Assembly (NCBI RefSeq): GCF_018860975.1
Contig: NZ_JAHKQI010000009.1
Span: 62,001 to 126,000 of the forward strand
Direction: 5' to 3'
Length of the DNA: 64,000 nt
From: Lentibacter algarum
GTDB lineage: Bacteria > Pseudomonadota > Alphaproteobacteria > Rhodobacterales > Rhodobacteraceae
Position 1 is the stretch's first letter. The number at the start of each line of letters is the position of its first letter. The notes beneath the pieces were generated by a model that did no database searches, had not been told where the DNA came from, and was given only the letters and a program-made list of their open reading frames with translations. Shown here in pieces: positions 17,296-25,830 of the stretch. The position numbers and the translations under genes were made by a program.

Positions 17296-18759
17296 ATGTT
17301 TTCACGTTACAAAAAAGATGGGGCCACTCCTAAGGGCGCCAGCGCGAATGTCACCGAGCTTCCGACAGCAAACGCCAAAGCCCCAGAGGCCGCACCCGCC
17401 CCTGCGCCGAAAAAGGCCGTCAGCATGCGCAAAGTTATAGAGCCTTCTGCAGCCGTGCCCGTTGCCGCTGACCGCGAAACGAAACGCCGCGACCGTATTG
17501 GTGAACTCAAACTTGAGCTCCACCGCGAGCTGCTCGACAACCTCAACCTGGCCGCACTTGAAACCGCGTCAGAGAACGATTTGCGTGGTGAAATCAACGC
17601 CATCACCGATGAGGTTCTGGCGCAAAAGAACGTTGTTCTTAACCGCGAAGACCGCACGACGCTGTGCAAAGAGCTGTTTGATGAAGTGAAGGGCCTCGGC
17701 CCGCTCGAGACGCTTTTGCAAGACGAAACCGTCAACGATATTCTCGTTAACGGTCCGCGTCAGATATTTGTGGAACGCAACGGTAAGCTTCAGCTCACCG
17801 ACATCACTTTCAAAGATGAAAAGCACCTGATGCGGATCATCGACAAAATCGTTTCTGCTGTTGGCCGTCGCGTCGACGAAAGTAACCCCTATGTCGATGC
17901 GCGCTTGCAAGACGGCTCGCGTTTCAACGCAATGGTGCCGCCGATCGCGGTTGACGGAAGCCTCGTTTCCATTCGTAAGTTCAAAAAAGACAAACTCGGC
18001 ATCGACGATCTTGTCGAGTTCGGCGCCTTCTCTGAAGAGATGGCCGCCTACCTTCAGGCCGCTGTGTCGACGCGCCTCAACATCATCGTTTCTGGCGGTA
18101 CCGGCTCGGGTAAAACCACAACGCTCAACGCCTTGTCGAGCTTCATTGATGACGCCGAGCGCATCCTGACGATCGAAGACACCGCCGAACTCCAGCTCCA
18201 GCAGACACACGTTGGCCGGATGGAAAGCCGCCCTCCTAACGTTGAGGGCAAAGGTGAAGTTTCCCCGCGCGACTGTCTGAAAAACGCACTGCGTATGCGC
18301 CCTGACCGCATCATCGTGGGTGAAACCCGCGGCGAGGAAGTTATCGACATGCTCCAGGCGATGAACACCGGTCACGACGGCTCGATGACAACAATTCACG
18401 CCAACAACCCGCGCGATGGTATTTCACGTCTTGAAAACATGATCGCTATGGCCGGCATCGAAATGCCGCTCAAAGCCGTGCGCTCACAGGTTTCTTCAGC
18501 CGTGAACTTGCTCGTGCAAGCCAGCCGTTTGCAAGACGGTTCACGCCGGATGACTTCGATCACCGAAATCACCGGTATGGAAGGTGACGTTATTTCGATG
18601 CAGGAGATCTTCCGTTTCCAGCGTGTCGGCCTGACACCTGACAACAAAATCATCGGTCACTTCACAGCCACAGGCGTTCGCTCGCACTTCTCCGAGCGCT
18701 TCCGTCTCTGGGGCTATGATCTGCCCGCATCCCTCTTTGAACCTGTCGCAGCGGAGTAA
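17296..18759 (+). CDS. cpaF: Tad pilus assembly/retraction ATPase CpaF (TadA)
   Basis: A 487-residue GspE/VirB11-type ATPase powering pilus extension and retraction. Walker A is [14 protein letters not shown] at residues 267-280, the Asp box contains [11 protein letters not shown], and Walker B and the His box lie in [18 protein letters not shown] and [11 protein letters not shown]. The N-terminal ~60 residues are a low-complexity Ala/Pro stretch, followed by the helical N-domain ([20 protein letters not shown]). Length is usual for CpaF. tadB begins 5 bases downstream, within one operon. Confidence 0.96.
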   Translation: MFSRYKKDGATPKGASANVTELPTANAKAPEAAPAPAPKKAVSMRKVIEPSAAVPVAADRETKRRDRIGELKLELHRELLDNLNLAALETASENDLRGEINAITDEVLAQKNVVLNREDRTTLCKELFDEVKGLGPLETLLQDETVNDILVNGPRQIFVERNGKLQLTDITFKDEKHLMRIIDKIVSAVGRRVDESNPYVDARLQDGSRFNAMVPPIAVDGSLVSIRKFKKDKLGIDDLVEFGAFSEEMAAYLQAAVSTRLNIIVSGGTGSGKTTTLNALSSFIDDAERILTIEDTAELQLQQTHVGRMESRPPNVEGKGEVSPRDCLKNALRMRPDRIIVGETRGEEVIDMLQAMNTGHDGSMTTIHANNPRDGISRLENMIAMAGIEMPLKAVRSQVSSAVNLLVQASRLQDGSRRMTSITEITGMEGDVISMQEIFRFQRVGLTPDNKIIGHFTATGVRSHFSERFRLWGYDLPASLFEPVAAE

Positions 18760-18764
18760 GCCCC

Positions 18765-19733
18765 ATGGCAATCAGCGCAGAACCTCTCATTTATGGCCTG
18801 ATCTTTATCGGCGTGCTGGTGCTCGTCGAGGGCCTTTACCTTGTTGCCTTCGGCAAGTCGATCTCGCTGAACAGCAGGGTCAACCGCCGCCTCGACATGA
18901 TCGAGAAAGGCAACAAACGCGCCGATGTGATGGACAAACTCCGCAAGGAAATGAACCAGCACAAAGGCTCGATGGGCATTCCGCTCTACTCGCTTCTGGC
19001 CGAAAAAGCCCAGCGCGCGGCCCTCGCTTTCACCCCCGGTCAACTGATCGGGATCATGGGTATTGTTTCGGTTGTCGCCTTTCTCGGCCTCACGGTAGGA
19101 ACCGATACCGACTTGCCAATTCGCATTGCTCTTGCACCGGCTATGGGCATTGGCGGTGTGTTCTTCTGGGTGAACTCGAAAGCCAAAAAGCGCATCTCGA
19201 TGATCGAAGAGCAATTGCCTGACGCGGTTGAGCTGATGGTGCGAAGCCTGCGTGTTGGGCACCCCTTTGCCAGTGCTGTTCAGATCGTGTCAAAAGAGAT
19301 CAAAGATCCGCTAGCCAGCGAGTTCGGCATCATCGCCGATGAAAGCGCCTATGGTCGTGACGTGGGCGAAGCGCTTAAGGATATGGCCGAGCGCATCGGC
19401 CTGCAAGATCTGCGCTTCCTCGCGGTTGCGGTGACGATCCAGCAAGTCTCAGGTGGTAACCTCGCCGAAATTCTTGATGGTTTGGCCAAGGTTATTCGCG
19501 CCCGCTTCCGCCTCTTCCGCCGTGTGAAAGCGATCACCGCGGAAGCACAATGGTCAGGCAAGTTCCTGTCGGCCTTCCCGGTGGTGGCGCTGATCGTGAT
19601 CAACGTGCTCGACCCGCACTACTACGATGTTGTTATGGATCACCCATACTTCATCCCCGCCTGTATCTTCGTCGGGGTCATGCTTACCCTCAACCTCTTC
19701 GTTATGCGTGTCCTAACCGACATCAAAGTGTAA
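18765..19733 (+). CDS. tadB: Tad pilus inner-membrane protein TadB
   Basis: A 322-residue inner-membrane platform protein of the GspF/TadB family. It has an N-terminal TM segment (LIYGLIFIGVLVLVEGLYLV), a central TM pair near residues 90-140 and a C-terminal pair (FPVVALIVINVLDPHYYDVV and IPACIFVGVMLTLNLFVM). The T2SSF domain contains LPDAVELMVRSLRVGHPF and QQVSGGNLAEILDGLAKVIR. TadB works with TadC as the base that couples CpaF motion to pilin insertion. It lies 22 bases before tadC. Confidence 0.93.
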   Translation: MAISAEPLIYGLIFIGVLVLVEGLYLVAFGKSISLNSRVNRRLDMIEKGNKRADVMDKLRKEMNQHKGSMGIPLYSLLAEKAQRAALAFTPGQLIGIMGIVSVVAFLGLTVGTDTDLPIRIALAPAMGIGGVFFWVNSKAKKRISMIEEQLPDAVELMVRSLRVGHPFASAVQIVSKEIKDPLASEFGIIADESAYGRDVGEALKDMAERIGLQDLRFLAVAVTIQQVSGGNLAEILDGLAKVIRARFRLFRRVKAITAEAQWSGKFLSAFPVVALIVINVLDPHYYDVVMDHPYFIPACIFVGVMLTLNLFVMRVLTDIKV

Positions 19734-19755
19734 CCGGTAACAAAGGATCAATCTC

Positions 19756-20721
19756 ATGGACGGGATTAACGAAACGCTCACTGGCTTCCTTGGCCCCTTT
19801 GGCCCGCTGATTGCGGTTGGCCTTCTGGGCATCGTGCTGGTTGCTGTCGCCGTCTCGCTGATGGTCGCACAAAAACGTGACCCGCTTGAACGCCTCAAGC
19901 ACGACACGCGCATGCCCAAGAACACCAGCGAAGTTAAGCAAAAGCTGCGCGCTTCCCAGCGCAATGAAAAGCTTGAGAAGTTCGCAAACTACCTTGAGCC
20001 ACAGGACGACCAAGAACTTGCCGGCATGAAGCTCAAGCTTATGCAAGCGGGCTACCGCGGCAAAGACGCCGTGCGCTACTTCCACTTTGCCCAGTTCGCG
20101 CTTGGAATTGGTATGCTTTTGCTCGGGGTGATCTACTTCATCACTTTCGTGCAAGACGATCAGACCACCATGCAGCAAACCATTCTCTACATCATCGGCC
20201 CGGGTGCCGTTGGTTATATGTTCCCCAAATACTGGGTGACAAAACGCATGCAGACTCGCGCTGAAAACATCACAAACGGCTTTCCCGACAGCCTCGACAT
20301 GCTGCTGGTTTGCGTTGAAGCAGGTCAGTCAATGGAACAAGCGATCCTGCGGGTTGCTGCCGAAGTGCGCCCCTCTTGCGCTGATCTCGCCGACGAATTT
20401 GACATCGTCGCCAACGAGATGAAGGCCGGTAAAGACAAGACAACCGTGCTCAACGACATGGGCGAACGGTGCGGCTCGCAAGATATTTCGAGTTTCGTGA
20501 CCGTTCTCAACCAGTCACAAAGCTTCGGTACGCCGATCTCGGATGCTTTGCGTGTCTATTCTGCCGAAATGCGTGACAAACGTGTGATGCGCGCTGAAGA
20601 AGCCGCGAACAAGTTGCCAACCAAGATGACACTTGCCACAATGATGCTGACGGTGCCTCCGCTCCTGATCATTCTGGTCGGGCCTTCGGTTCACGGCATC
20701 ACGCAGTTGGGCAATATGTAA
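19756..20721 (+). CDS. tadC: Tad pilus inner-membrane protein TadC
   Basis: A 321-residue partner of TadB with the same GspF-type layout: an N-terminal TM segment, two central TM segments near 115-155, a cytosolic T2SSF domain (FPDSLDMLLVCVEAGQSMEQ, then GERCGSQDISSFVTVLNQS) and a C-terminal TM segment ending ILVGPSVHGITQLGNM. Family order tadB-tadC is kept. The TPR lipoprotein gene follows after 8 bases. Confidence 0.93.
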   Translation: MDGINETLTGFLGPFGPLIAVGLLGIVLVAVAVSLMVAQKRDPLERLKHDTRMPKNTSEVKQKLRASQRNEKLEKFANYLEPQDDQELAGMKLKLMQAGYRGKDAVRYFHFAQFALGIGMLLLGVIYFITFVQDDQTTMQQTILYIIGPGAVGYMFPKYWVTKRMQTRAENITNGFPDSLDMLLVCVEAGQSMEQAILRVAAEVRPSCADLADEFDIVANEMKAGKDKTTVLNDMGERCGSQDISSFVTVLNQSQSFGTPISDALRVYSAEMRDKRVMRAEEAANKLPTKMTLATMMLTVPPLLIILVGPSVHGITQLGNM

Positions 20722-20729
20722 GGCACTCT

Positions 20730-21302
20730 ATGCAACTCCGCCGGTTTGGGCTGTATCTGGCAACCACTTTGACACTCGCTTTGGCCGCTTGCTCGACAGG
20801 CGGCCTTGGCACGTCAAAAGACAGCCCGTTTGCGCCGGGGGCAAAGAAGAACGGCAAGGCCGTCGACGGTTTGCTTGTCGGACACCGGCTTATGGAGGCG
20901 GGCGAGTATGAGCTGGCCCTATCACATTTCACTCGGGCGGCAGGCGAGCATGGCCTCACAGTCGACGTTCTCAGCGCACTCGGAACCGTCAACCTCGGCC
21001 TTGGCCGCCTAGGGCAAGCCGAAAACTACCTGCGCAAAGCCATAACCTCCGATGAAGCCGTGCCCGAAACATGGAACAATCTAGGAGTTTTGCTCATGGA
21101 GCGTGGCGAATATGCCGAAGCCGCACAGGTTTTTCGCCGCGCCTATGCACTTGATAATGGCCAAAGTGACCCAATTCGCGATAATCTTCGCTTAGCACTC
21201 GCAAAAAATGACTTTTCGAGTTATAATGACGAGGCAGAAGAACAAGAATACAAATTGGTACGGCGCGGAAGCAGCGACTTCCTAATAAGATCGATACCAT
21301 AA
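20730..21302 (+). CDS. tadD: TPR lipoprotein, TadD-like
   Basis: A 190-residue lipoprotein with signal peptide ending LALAACSTGG (lipid Cys21). Two or three TPR units are visible: the AGEYELALSHFTRAAGEHGL, GLGRLGQAENYLRKAI and RGEYAEAAQVFRRAYALD segments. TadD is a pilotin-like TPR lipoprotein needed for secretin assembly in other Tad systems. Position directly after tadC supports the call. A second TPR lipoprotein follows, so the two may act together. Confidence 0.85.
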   Translation: MQLRRFGLYLATTLTLALAACSTGGLGTSKDSPFAPGAKKNGKAVDGLLVGHRLMEAGEYELALSHFTRAAGEHGLTVDVLSALGTVNLGLGRLGQAENYLRKAITSDEAVPETWNNLGVLLMERGEYAEAAQVFRRAYALDNGQSDPIRDNLRLALAKNDFSSYNDEAEEQEYKLVRRGSSDFLIRSIP

Positions 21303-21335
21303 AAGAGGCTGAGGCAGTTAAAAGGACGCAGGCAC

Positions 21336-22193
21336 ATGCGCCATATTAGAATTATTTCGCTATGCGCAGTTGGCATAGTTGCTCTTGCTGGTTGTGAAAA
21401 ATCAGGCAACAGCGAAGTTTCCCGCGCTTTCAAAGACGTGAACGTGGTCGATGAAAGCAACATGAGTGACATTATGCTCACGGTTGCCGACCCGAACGAA
21501 GCGGTGAGCTACTTCAAACGCTCGTCCGCCGAGAACCCGGATCGTGCTGATTTGCAGCGTGGGCTCGCGCAGTCACTCGTGCGTGCCAAACGCGCCAGCG
21601 AGGCTCTGCCTGTCTATGTGAAGCTGCTCGCGCATGAAGATTCAACCAATGAAGACCGCGTCAACTACGCGGACGCCCTCATTCGCGCCGATCAATGGCC
21701 TGAAGCCGAGGCAGCCCTCAATAAAGTTCCGCCAACCCACGAAACATTCAAGCGCTACCGCCTGGAGGCGATGATCGCCGACAGCAATAAGCAGTGGAAA
21801 AAAGCCGACAGTTTTTATGAAACCGCCGTTGGCCTGACAACCAAGCCTTCGGGTGTGCTCAACAACTGGGGCTACTCCAAACTGGCCCGCGGTGACTATG
21901 CGGGTGCCGAACGCTTGTTTGGTGACGCGATCCGCCAAGATAAATCGCTCTTTACCGCCAAGAACAACATGGTTCTCGCCCGCGGTGCGCAGGGTAACTA
22001 CAACCTGCCGGTCATTCCGATGAACCAGACAGAGCGTGCTGAACTGTTGCATACGATGGCCCTCGCCGCGATCAAACGTGGTGATGTCGAAACAGGCAAG
22101 GGACTGCTGCGCGAAGCCGTGAACACGCATCCGCAGCACTTTGAAGCCGCCGTGCGCAGCCTGCGTGCACTCGAAGCCAACGTCACCAACTGA
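21336..22193 (+). CDS. Second TPR lipoprotein of the Tad locus
   Basis: A 285-residue lipoprotein with signal peptide ending in VALAGC (lipid Cys20). Repeat-like helices follow, such as PNEAVSYFKRSSAENPDRAD, LVRAKRASEALPVYVKLLA, RADQWPEAEAALNKV and YSKLARGDYAGAERLFGDAI, which fit TPR motifs. Tad loci of related bacteria often carry two TPR genes here. It probably contributes to secretin or outer-membrane assembly, which is inference. The prepilin peptidase gene starts 12 bases later. Confidence 0.82.
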   Translation: MRHIRIISLCAVGIVALAGCEKSGNSEVSRAFKDVNVVDESNMSDIMLTVADPNEAVSYFKRSSAENPDRADLQRGLAQSLVRAKRASEALPVYVKLLAHEDSTNEDRVNYADALIRADQWPEAEAALNKVPPTHETFKRYRLEAMIADSNKQWKKADSFYETAVGLTTKPSGVLNNWGYSKLARGDYAGAERLFGDAIRQDKSLFTAKNNMVLARGAQGNYNLPVIPMNQTERAELLHTMALAAIKRGDVETGKGLLREAVNTHPQHFEAAVRSLRALEANVTN

Positions 22194-22205
22194 TCGGCAC
22201 TTGCC

Positions 22206-22703
22206 ATGATCGAGCAAACCGCCCTTGCGGCCCGTGTGTTCCTGCCCTTTGTGCTTCCTATCTGCTTTTGGGTTGCATGGTCTGACTTGCGCGTCATGAA
22301 GATCCCCAACAAGGCTGTTACCGCCTTGTTCGCGGTGTTTGTTGTGGTCGGGCTGTTTGTCATGCCCTTTCAGACATACCTCTGGCAGATCTCGCATGTG
22401 GTGATCGTGTTGCTTGTTGGCATCGTGCTCAACGCCGCTGGCGCTATGGGCGCGGGTGACGCCAAATTCGCCGCCGCCGCCGCACCTTTTGTGATGCTCG
22501 GCGATCTGCGCATCCTTATCGCCTTCTATATGGCAAACCTGCTCGCTGCTTTTGCCACACACCGCCTGGCCAAACACACGCCCCTACACAAGCTCGCACC
22601 TGACTGGAAAAGCTGGAACGTCGGCAGTGATTTTCCGATGGGCCTCAGCCTCGGCGCAACACTGGCGATCTACCTCGGCTTCTGTGCAATCTACGGCAGC
22701 TGA
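22206..22703 (+). CDS. cpaA: Prepilin peptidase TadV/CpaA (A24 family)
   Basis: A 165-residue membrane aspartyl protease without the methylase domain, as expected for TadV/CpaA. The two catalytic aspartates are Asp27 in WSDLRVMKIPN and Asp85 in GAGDAKFAAAAAP. TM segments lie between. It should cut the two Flp-type prepilins after the Gly at their leader end. It closes the Tad gene string; a GT-C-like gene is convergent 92 bases away. Confidence 0.93.
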   Translation: MIEQTALAARVFLPFVLPICFWVAWSDLRVMKIPNKAVTALFAVFVVVGLFVMPFQTYLWQISHVVIVLLVGIVLNAAGAMGAGDAKFAAAAAPFVMLGDLRILIAFYMANLLAAFATHRLAKHTPLHKLAPDWKSWNVGSDFPMGLSLGATLAIYLGFCAIYGS

Positions 22704-22747
22704 AGCGTGCCGCGCCAAACTTGCCGCGCTGGTTGGCTCGAAACGCC

Positions 22748-22767
22748 CAGAACATTGCTATGTTCTG
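22748..22767. other. Perfect hairpin between convergent genes
   Basis: CAGAACAT and ATGTTCTG form an 8-bp perfect stem around TGCT in the 92-base gap between the convergent cpaA and GT-C-like genes. No U tract follows on either strand, so it may be a weak bidirectional terminator or a 3'-end block. Confidence 0.45.
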
Positions 22768-22795
22768 CACCCCCCGCACTCACTCAGTTTCAGGT

Positions 22796-24316
22796 TTAGT
22801 GCGAGGCGTTTTGAGGTTGAAAAACTGCCATATTTTCATCCTGATAGACCGGCTCCAGCTTGATTTGGCGCGCGCTGATTTCACGCATTACCAGCTCTTT
22901 GAATTCAGGCTTAAGGCTGCATTCCGGCAGCACAAACAGCTCCGCATCTTCAATGCCCGGCAGCCCGCCATAATACCATGGCGCGCCGCCCTTGAGCGGC
23001 TCAAAGTCGGCAAACAGCCAGAAGGTGTTGAACAGCCCCGCCGCGTAAACGCGCTTTCCGGCATGCCCTTCTGCCTCAAGCGTTCGGGCCATCGCACGCA
23101 TATAGCCCACAGCCCCGCCGTGTAGTTTACAGCTCCCGTCATCCTCGCCAAGCGGCCATACTCCGGAGGGGTTTTCAAACCGCGCCGTGACGCCGCGCAG
23201 GCTGTTGTCACTTGGCAAAACTGGCTCAAACGCCGCCCTCGGCTGTGTGATATGCCGCACCGGGCTAAAGCCGACATTTACCGCCACAGGCGCAATCAGT
23301 GCGAGCGCAACCGCGCCCCAGATCTGCAAACTGCGCAGCTCACGCGCTAGAACCAACAAGACAATGCCCCACAAGACAAGCCAGATCGGATCATTGCCGT
23401 AGTTCTGATAACTCACGTAAATCGCCCCCGGAAGCATCAGCGCCAGCACCAGCCCCGCGGGGTTGTCCTTGGCTTTGGAGCGCAGCCACAACACCGAGCC
23501 TACCGCCAAAAGCGTGCCCGCCGCGTAGGCTGGCGAGAGCATCACCTGTGCCCAGCCCTTACCCGGTTGCGGCCGCACGTCCGAAGCCGCAACTGCCAGT
23601 AAATCGCCAACATAAGCCTGCCAAAAGCCAAGCCCGCAAAACAGCGTCTGCACAGCCAAAACTGCCAGACCAACCAGCACAGCAGCGCCCAAAAGCCTGG
23701 CCTCTTTTCTGACCAATAGTCCAAGAACAACAGCCGGTGCAAAGGCCACAAAGTAAGTCGCCTTGATCAATGTCAGCGCGGCCATAGCTGCGCCAATGAT
23801 CAGCGCCTCGGCCCAGAAAACCCGCCGCTCGGCAGGTAAAACAACCAAGGCCAGCGGCAGGAACACCACGGCCCAAGCCCAACGGTTATAGTGCATCGAC
23901 AGCGACAGCTTCGCGTCCGTTCCGCCGTAAACAAGCCCCGCAGCAAGCAGCATGACAGCAGCCCCGAAAGCAACCCCAAGCCAGGTTGCGCGCATACGGC
24001 TCACTGCCACATACCATGCCGGCAGAAAAAGCAAAGCCGCCAGCCCGATCTGCCCCCATTTCAGCGCATCTCCAAGGCCAAGGCCCGCAGAGGTCAACAG
24101 CGCAAATGGCGCGACGCTCCACAGCCCGAGCGGTGTCATAAAATCCTGATGAATACGCTCGCCATCCGCTAACCTCAGCACGATATCAACCAAATGCAGC
24201 ATATCTGTCTCGTGTTTGGCAAAATCAAACCCGCCTCGCACCGCCGCCAAGCCTGCCAAAACGGCCAAAACCCCTAACAACAAGGCGAAAACACGCCCTC
24301 TTTGTGCTGACTGCAT
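22796..24316 (-). CDS. Polytopic membrane protein, GT-C glycosyltransferase-like
   Basis: A 506-residue protein with about ten or more TM helices in residues 10-370 and a ~130-residue soluble C-terminal domain. Right after TM1 comes FAKHETDMLHLVD: an Glu36-x-Asp38 pair in the first external loop, the usual place of the catalytic ExD/DxD motif of GT-C enzymes, which use polyprenyl-phosphate sugars. No family was recognised with certainty. GAGG precedes the ATG at 24316; the upstream in-frame extension runs antisense into the AAA+ gene and is rejected. It lies between the Tad locus and an AAA+ gene, so it is a candidate user of the arabinose donor made by the 6.4-10.7 kb genes. Confidence 0.6.
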   Translation of the reverse strand: MQSAQRGRVFALLLGVLAVLAGLAAVRGGFDFAKHETDMLHLVDIVLRLADGERIHQDFMTPLGLWSVAPFALLTSAGLGLGDALKWGQIGLAALLFLPAWYVAVSRMRATWLGVAFGAAVMLLAAGLVYGGTDAKLSLSMHYNRWAWAVVFLPLALVVLPAERRVFWAEALIIGAAMAALTLIKATYFVAFAPAVVLGLLVRKEARLLGAAVLVGLAVLAVQTLFCGLGFWQAYVGDLLAVAASDVRPQPGKGWAQVMLSPAYAAGTLLAVGSVLWLRSKAKDNPAGLVLALMLPGAIYVSYQNYGNDPIWLVLWGIVLLVLARELRSLQIWGAVALALIAPVAVNVGFSPVRHITQPRAAFEPVLPSDNSLRGVTARFENPSGVWPLGEDDGSCKLHGGAVGYMRAMARTLEAEGHAGKRVYAAGLFNTFWLFADFEPLKGGAPWYYGGLPGIEDAELFVLPECSLKPEFKELVMREISARQIKLEPVYQDENMAVFQPQNASH

Positions 24317-24466
24317 CACAACCTCTTCATATTTTCTGCACTTTATGGGTGCATACTGTCCTTTGCACGGTTTTTGTTTGGGAACCTCGCTCAGAGCGGG
24401 TAAACTAATTGCAAAAATCAAGCCTGCACAAAGCAGGCCAACATACTTGAGCAGTCGAGGCACAAA

Positions 24467-25774
24467 ATGAACATGCAGCCCACAGCCGTAATGGCTCCGC
24501 CCCCGCCCAAAACGCTGGAAGAAATGCGCCTTCCGATCGTGATGATGCGCGACATCGTTTTGAAAACTTTGTTTCGCAAGAACATTACCGAGGTCGGTGA
24601 GCTTGCCGCCGCTGTTTGCCTGCCCCGCCCCGTCACCCAAGAGCTGATCGACATGGCCCGCGAGCAAAAACTGCTTGAAGCAACAGGCACGCTCAACGCA
24701 AACTCCGGCGGCGAAATGGGTTATCAACTTACCGAGGCTGGCAAGTCCCGCACCCTCGACGCGCTGTCGCAATCCGAGTATTTCGGCGCCATGCCGGTGC
24801 CGCTTGAGGTTTACCGCGAGCAGGTCAAACGCCAGTCAATCCGCAACATTCAGGTCACCCGCGAGCAGCTTGTCAAAGCGATGGGGCACCTCGTTTTGCC
24901 TGACGAATTGCTCGGGCACCTCGGGCCAGCCGTCTCCGCAGGCCGTTCGGTGCTCATGTATGGCCCTCCCGGCAACGGCAAATCTTCGATCTCCAACGGC
25001 ATCCGCGACGCGATGGGCGACAAAGTCTATGTTCCGCGCGCGATCGAATACGCTGGTCAGGTGATCACCGTCTATGACCCGATCGTGCACACCGCCGTTG
25101 AGGAAGACGTTGAAGACGCAACCGCTCTTCGCCGCCGCAAAACCTTTGATACACGCTACGTCAAATGTGACCGCCCGACTGTTATCACCGGCGGCGAGTT
25201 GACGCTCGACATGCTTGATCTTGTCTACAACCCGACAGCGCGCACCTATCAGGCACCGCTTCAGCTCAAGTCCACCGGCGGCATCTTCATCGTCGACGAT
25301 TTGGGCCGCCAGCAAGAGCCTCCACAAGCGCTGATCAACCGTTGGATCGTTCCGCTCGAAGAGAGCAAAGACATCCTCGCGCTGCAATCAGGCGAGAAGT
25401 TTGAAGTGCCGTTTGACACGTTGGTTATCTTCTCTACCAACTTCCACCCCAACGAGATCTTCGATACAGCTGCCCTGCGCCGTATCTTCTTCAAGATCAA
25501 AATTGACGGGCCAAATCAGGAAAACTTCCTCAAAATCTTCGCGCTTGTTGCCCGTGCCAAAGGCATGCAACTCGACGAGGCCGCGCTGGTGCATTTGCTC
25601 AAGGTCAAATACCCGACCATCGACAATGTCTACGCCAACTATCAACCTGTTTTCCTGATCGACCAGATGCGCGCGGTCTGCGACTTTGAGGGCATCCCCT
25701 ACCAAATGACGCCCGAGTTGATCGATCGCGCATGGGACAACATGTTCGTTAAGGAAGAGAAGATCATCCACTAA
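24467..25774 (+). CDS. AAA+ ATPase adjacent to the Tad locus
   Basis: A 435-residue protein. The N-terminal ~115 residues look like a winged-helix-type domain (LPRPVTQELIDMAREQKLLE, then GYQLTEAGKSRTLDAL). The AAA+ core has Walker A GPPGNGKSS starting at residue 166, Walker B-like GGIFIVDDLGRQ, and sensor 1 in LVIFSTNFHPNE. GAGG lies 7 bases before the ATG at 24467. Homologues sit beside tad genes in related marine bacteria as I recall, which would suggest a link to pilus function, but the role is unknown. It diverges from the GT-C-like gene and ends at a strong terminator. Confidence 0.78.
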   Translation: MNMQPTAVMAPPPPKTLEEMRLPIVMMRDIVLKTLFRKNITEVGELAAAVCLPRPVTQELIDMAREQKLLEATGTLNANSGGEMGYQLTEAGKSRTLDALSQSEYFGAMPVPLEVYREQVKRQSIRNIQVTREQLVKAMGHLVLPDELLGHLGPAVSAGRSVLMYGPPGNGKSSISNGIRDAMGDKVYVPRAIEYAGQVITVYDPIVHTAVEEDVEDATALRRRKTFDTRYVKCDRPTVITGGELTLDMLDLVYNPTARTYQAPLQLKSTGGIFIVDDLGRQQEPPQALINRWIVPLEESKDILALQSGEKFEVPFDTLVIFSTNFHPNEIFDTAALRRIFFKIKIDGPNQENFLKIFALVARAKGMQLDEAALVHLLKVKYPTIDNVYANYQPVFLIDQMRAVCDFEGIPYQMTPELIDRAWDNMFVKEEKIIH

Positions 25775-25794
25775 CAGCAAACGCTTTAAGCTGT

Positions 25795-25827
25795 CGGGTG
25801 TGCCTTCCGGCGCACCCGCACTTTTTC
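25795..25827 (+). terminator. Intrinsic terminator after the AAA+ gene
   Basis: A 10-bp stem (CGGGTGTGCC with GGCGCACCCG, one wobble) closes a TTCC loop and is followed by CACTTTTT. It sits in the gap before the convergent folD gene and ends the AAA+ message. Confidence 0.9.
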
Positions 25828-25830
25828 CTG

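Noticed and set aside
17569-18399. Minus-strand open frame opposite cpaF
   Set aside because: cpaF has all motifs; the antisense frame resembles no family and has no start signal.
24317-24772. N-terminal extension of the GT-C-like gene to a 658-residue protein
   Set aside because: The extra 152 residues run antisense to the start of the AAA+ gene, are not hydrophobic like the rest, and a good GAGG-ATG start exists at 24316.
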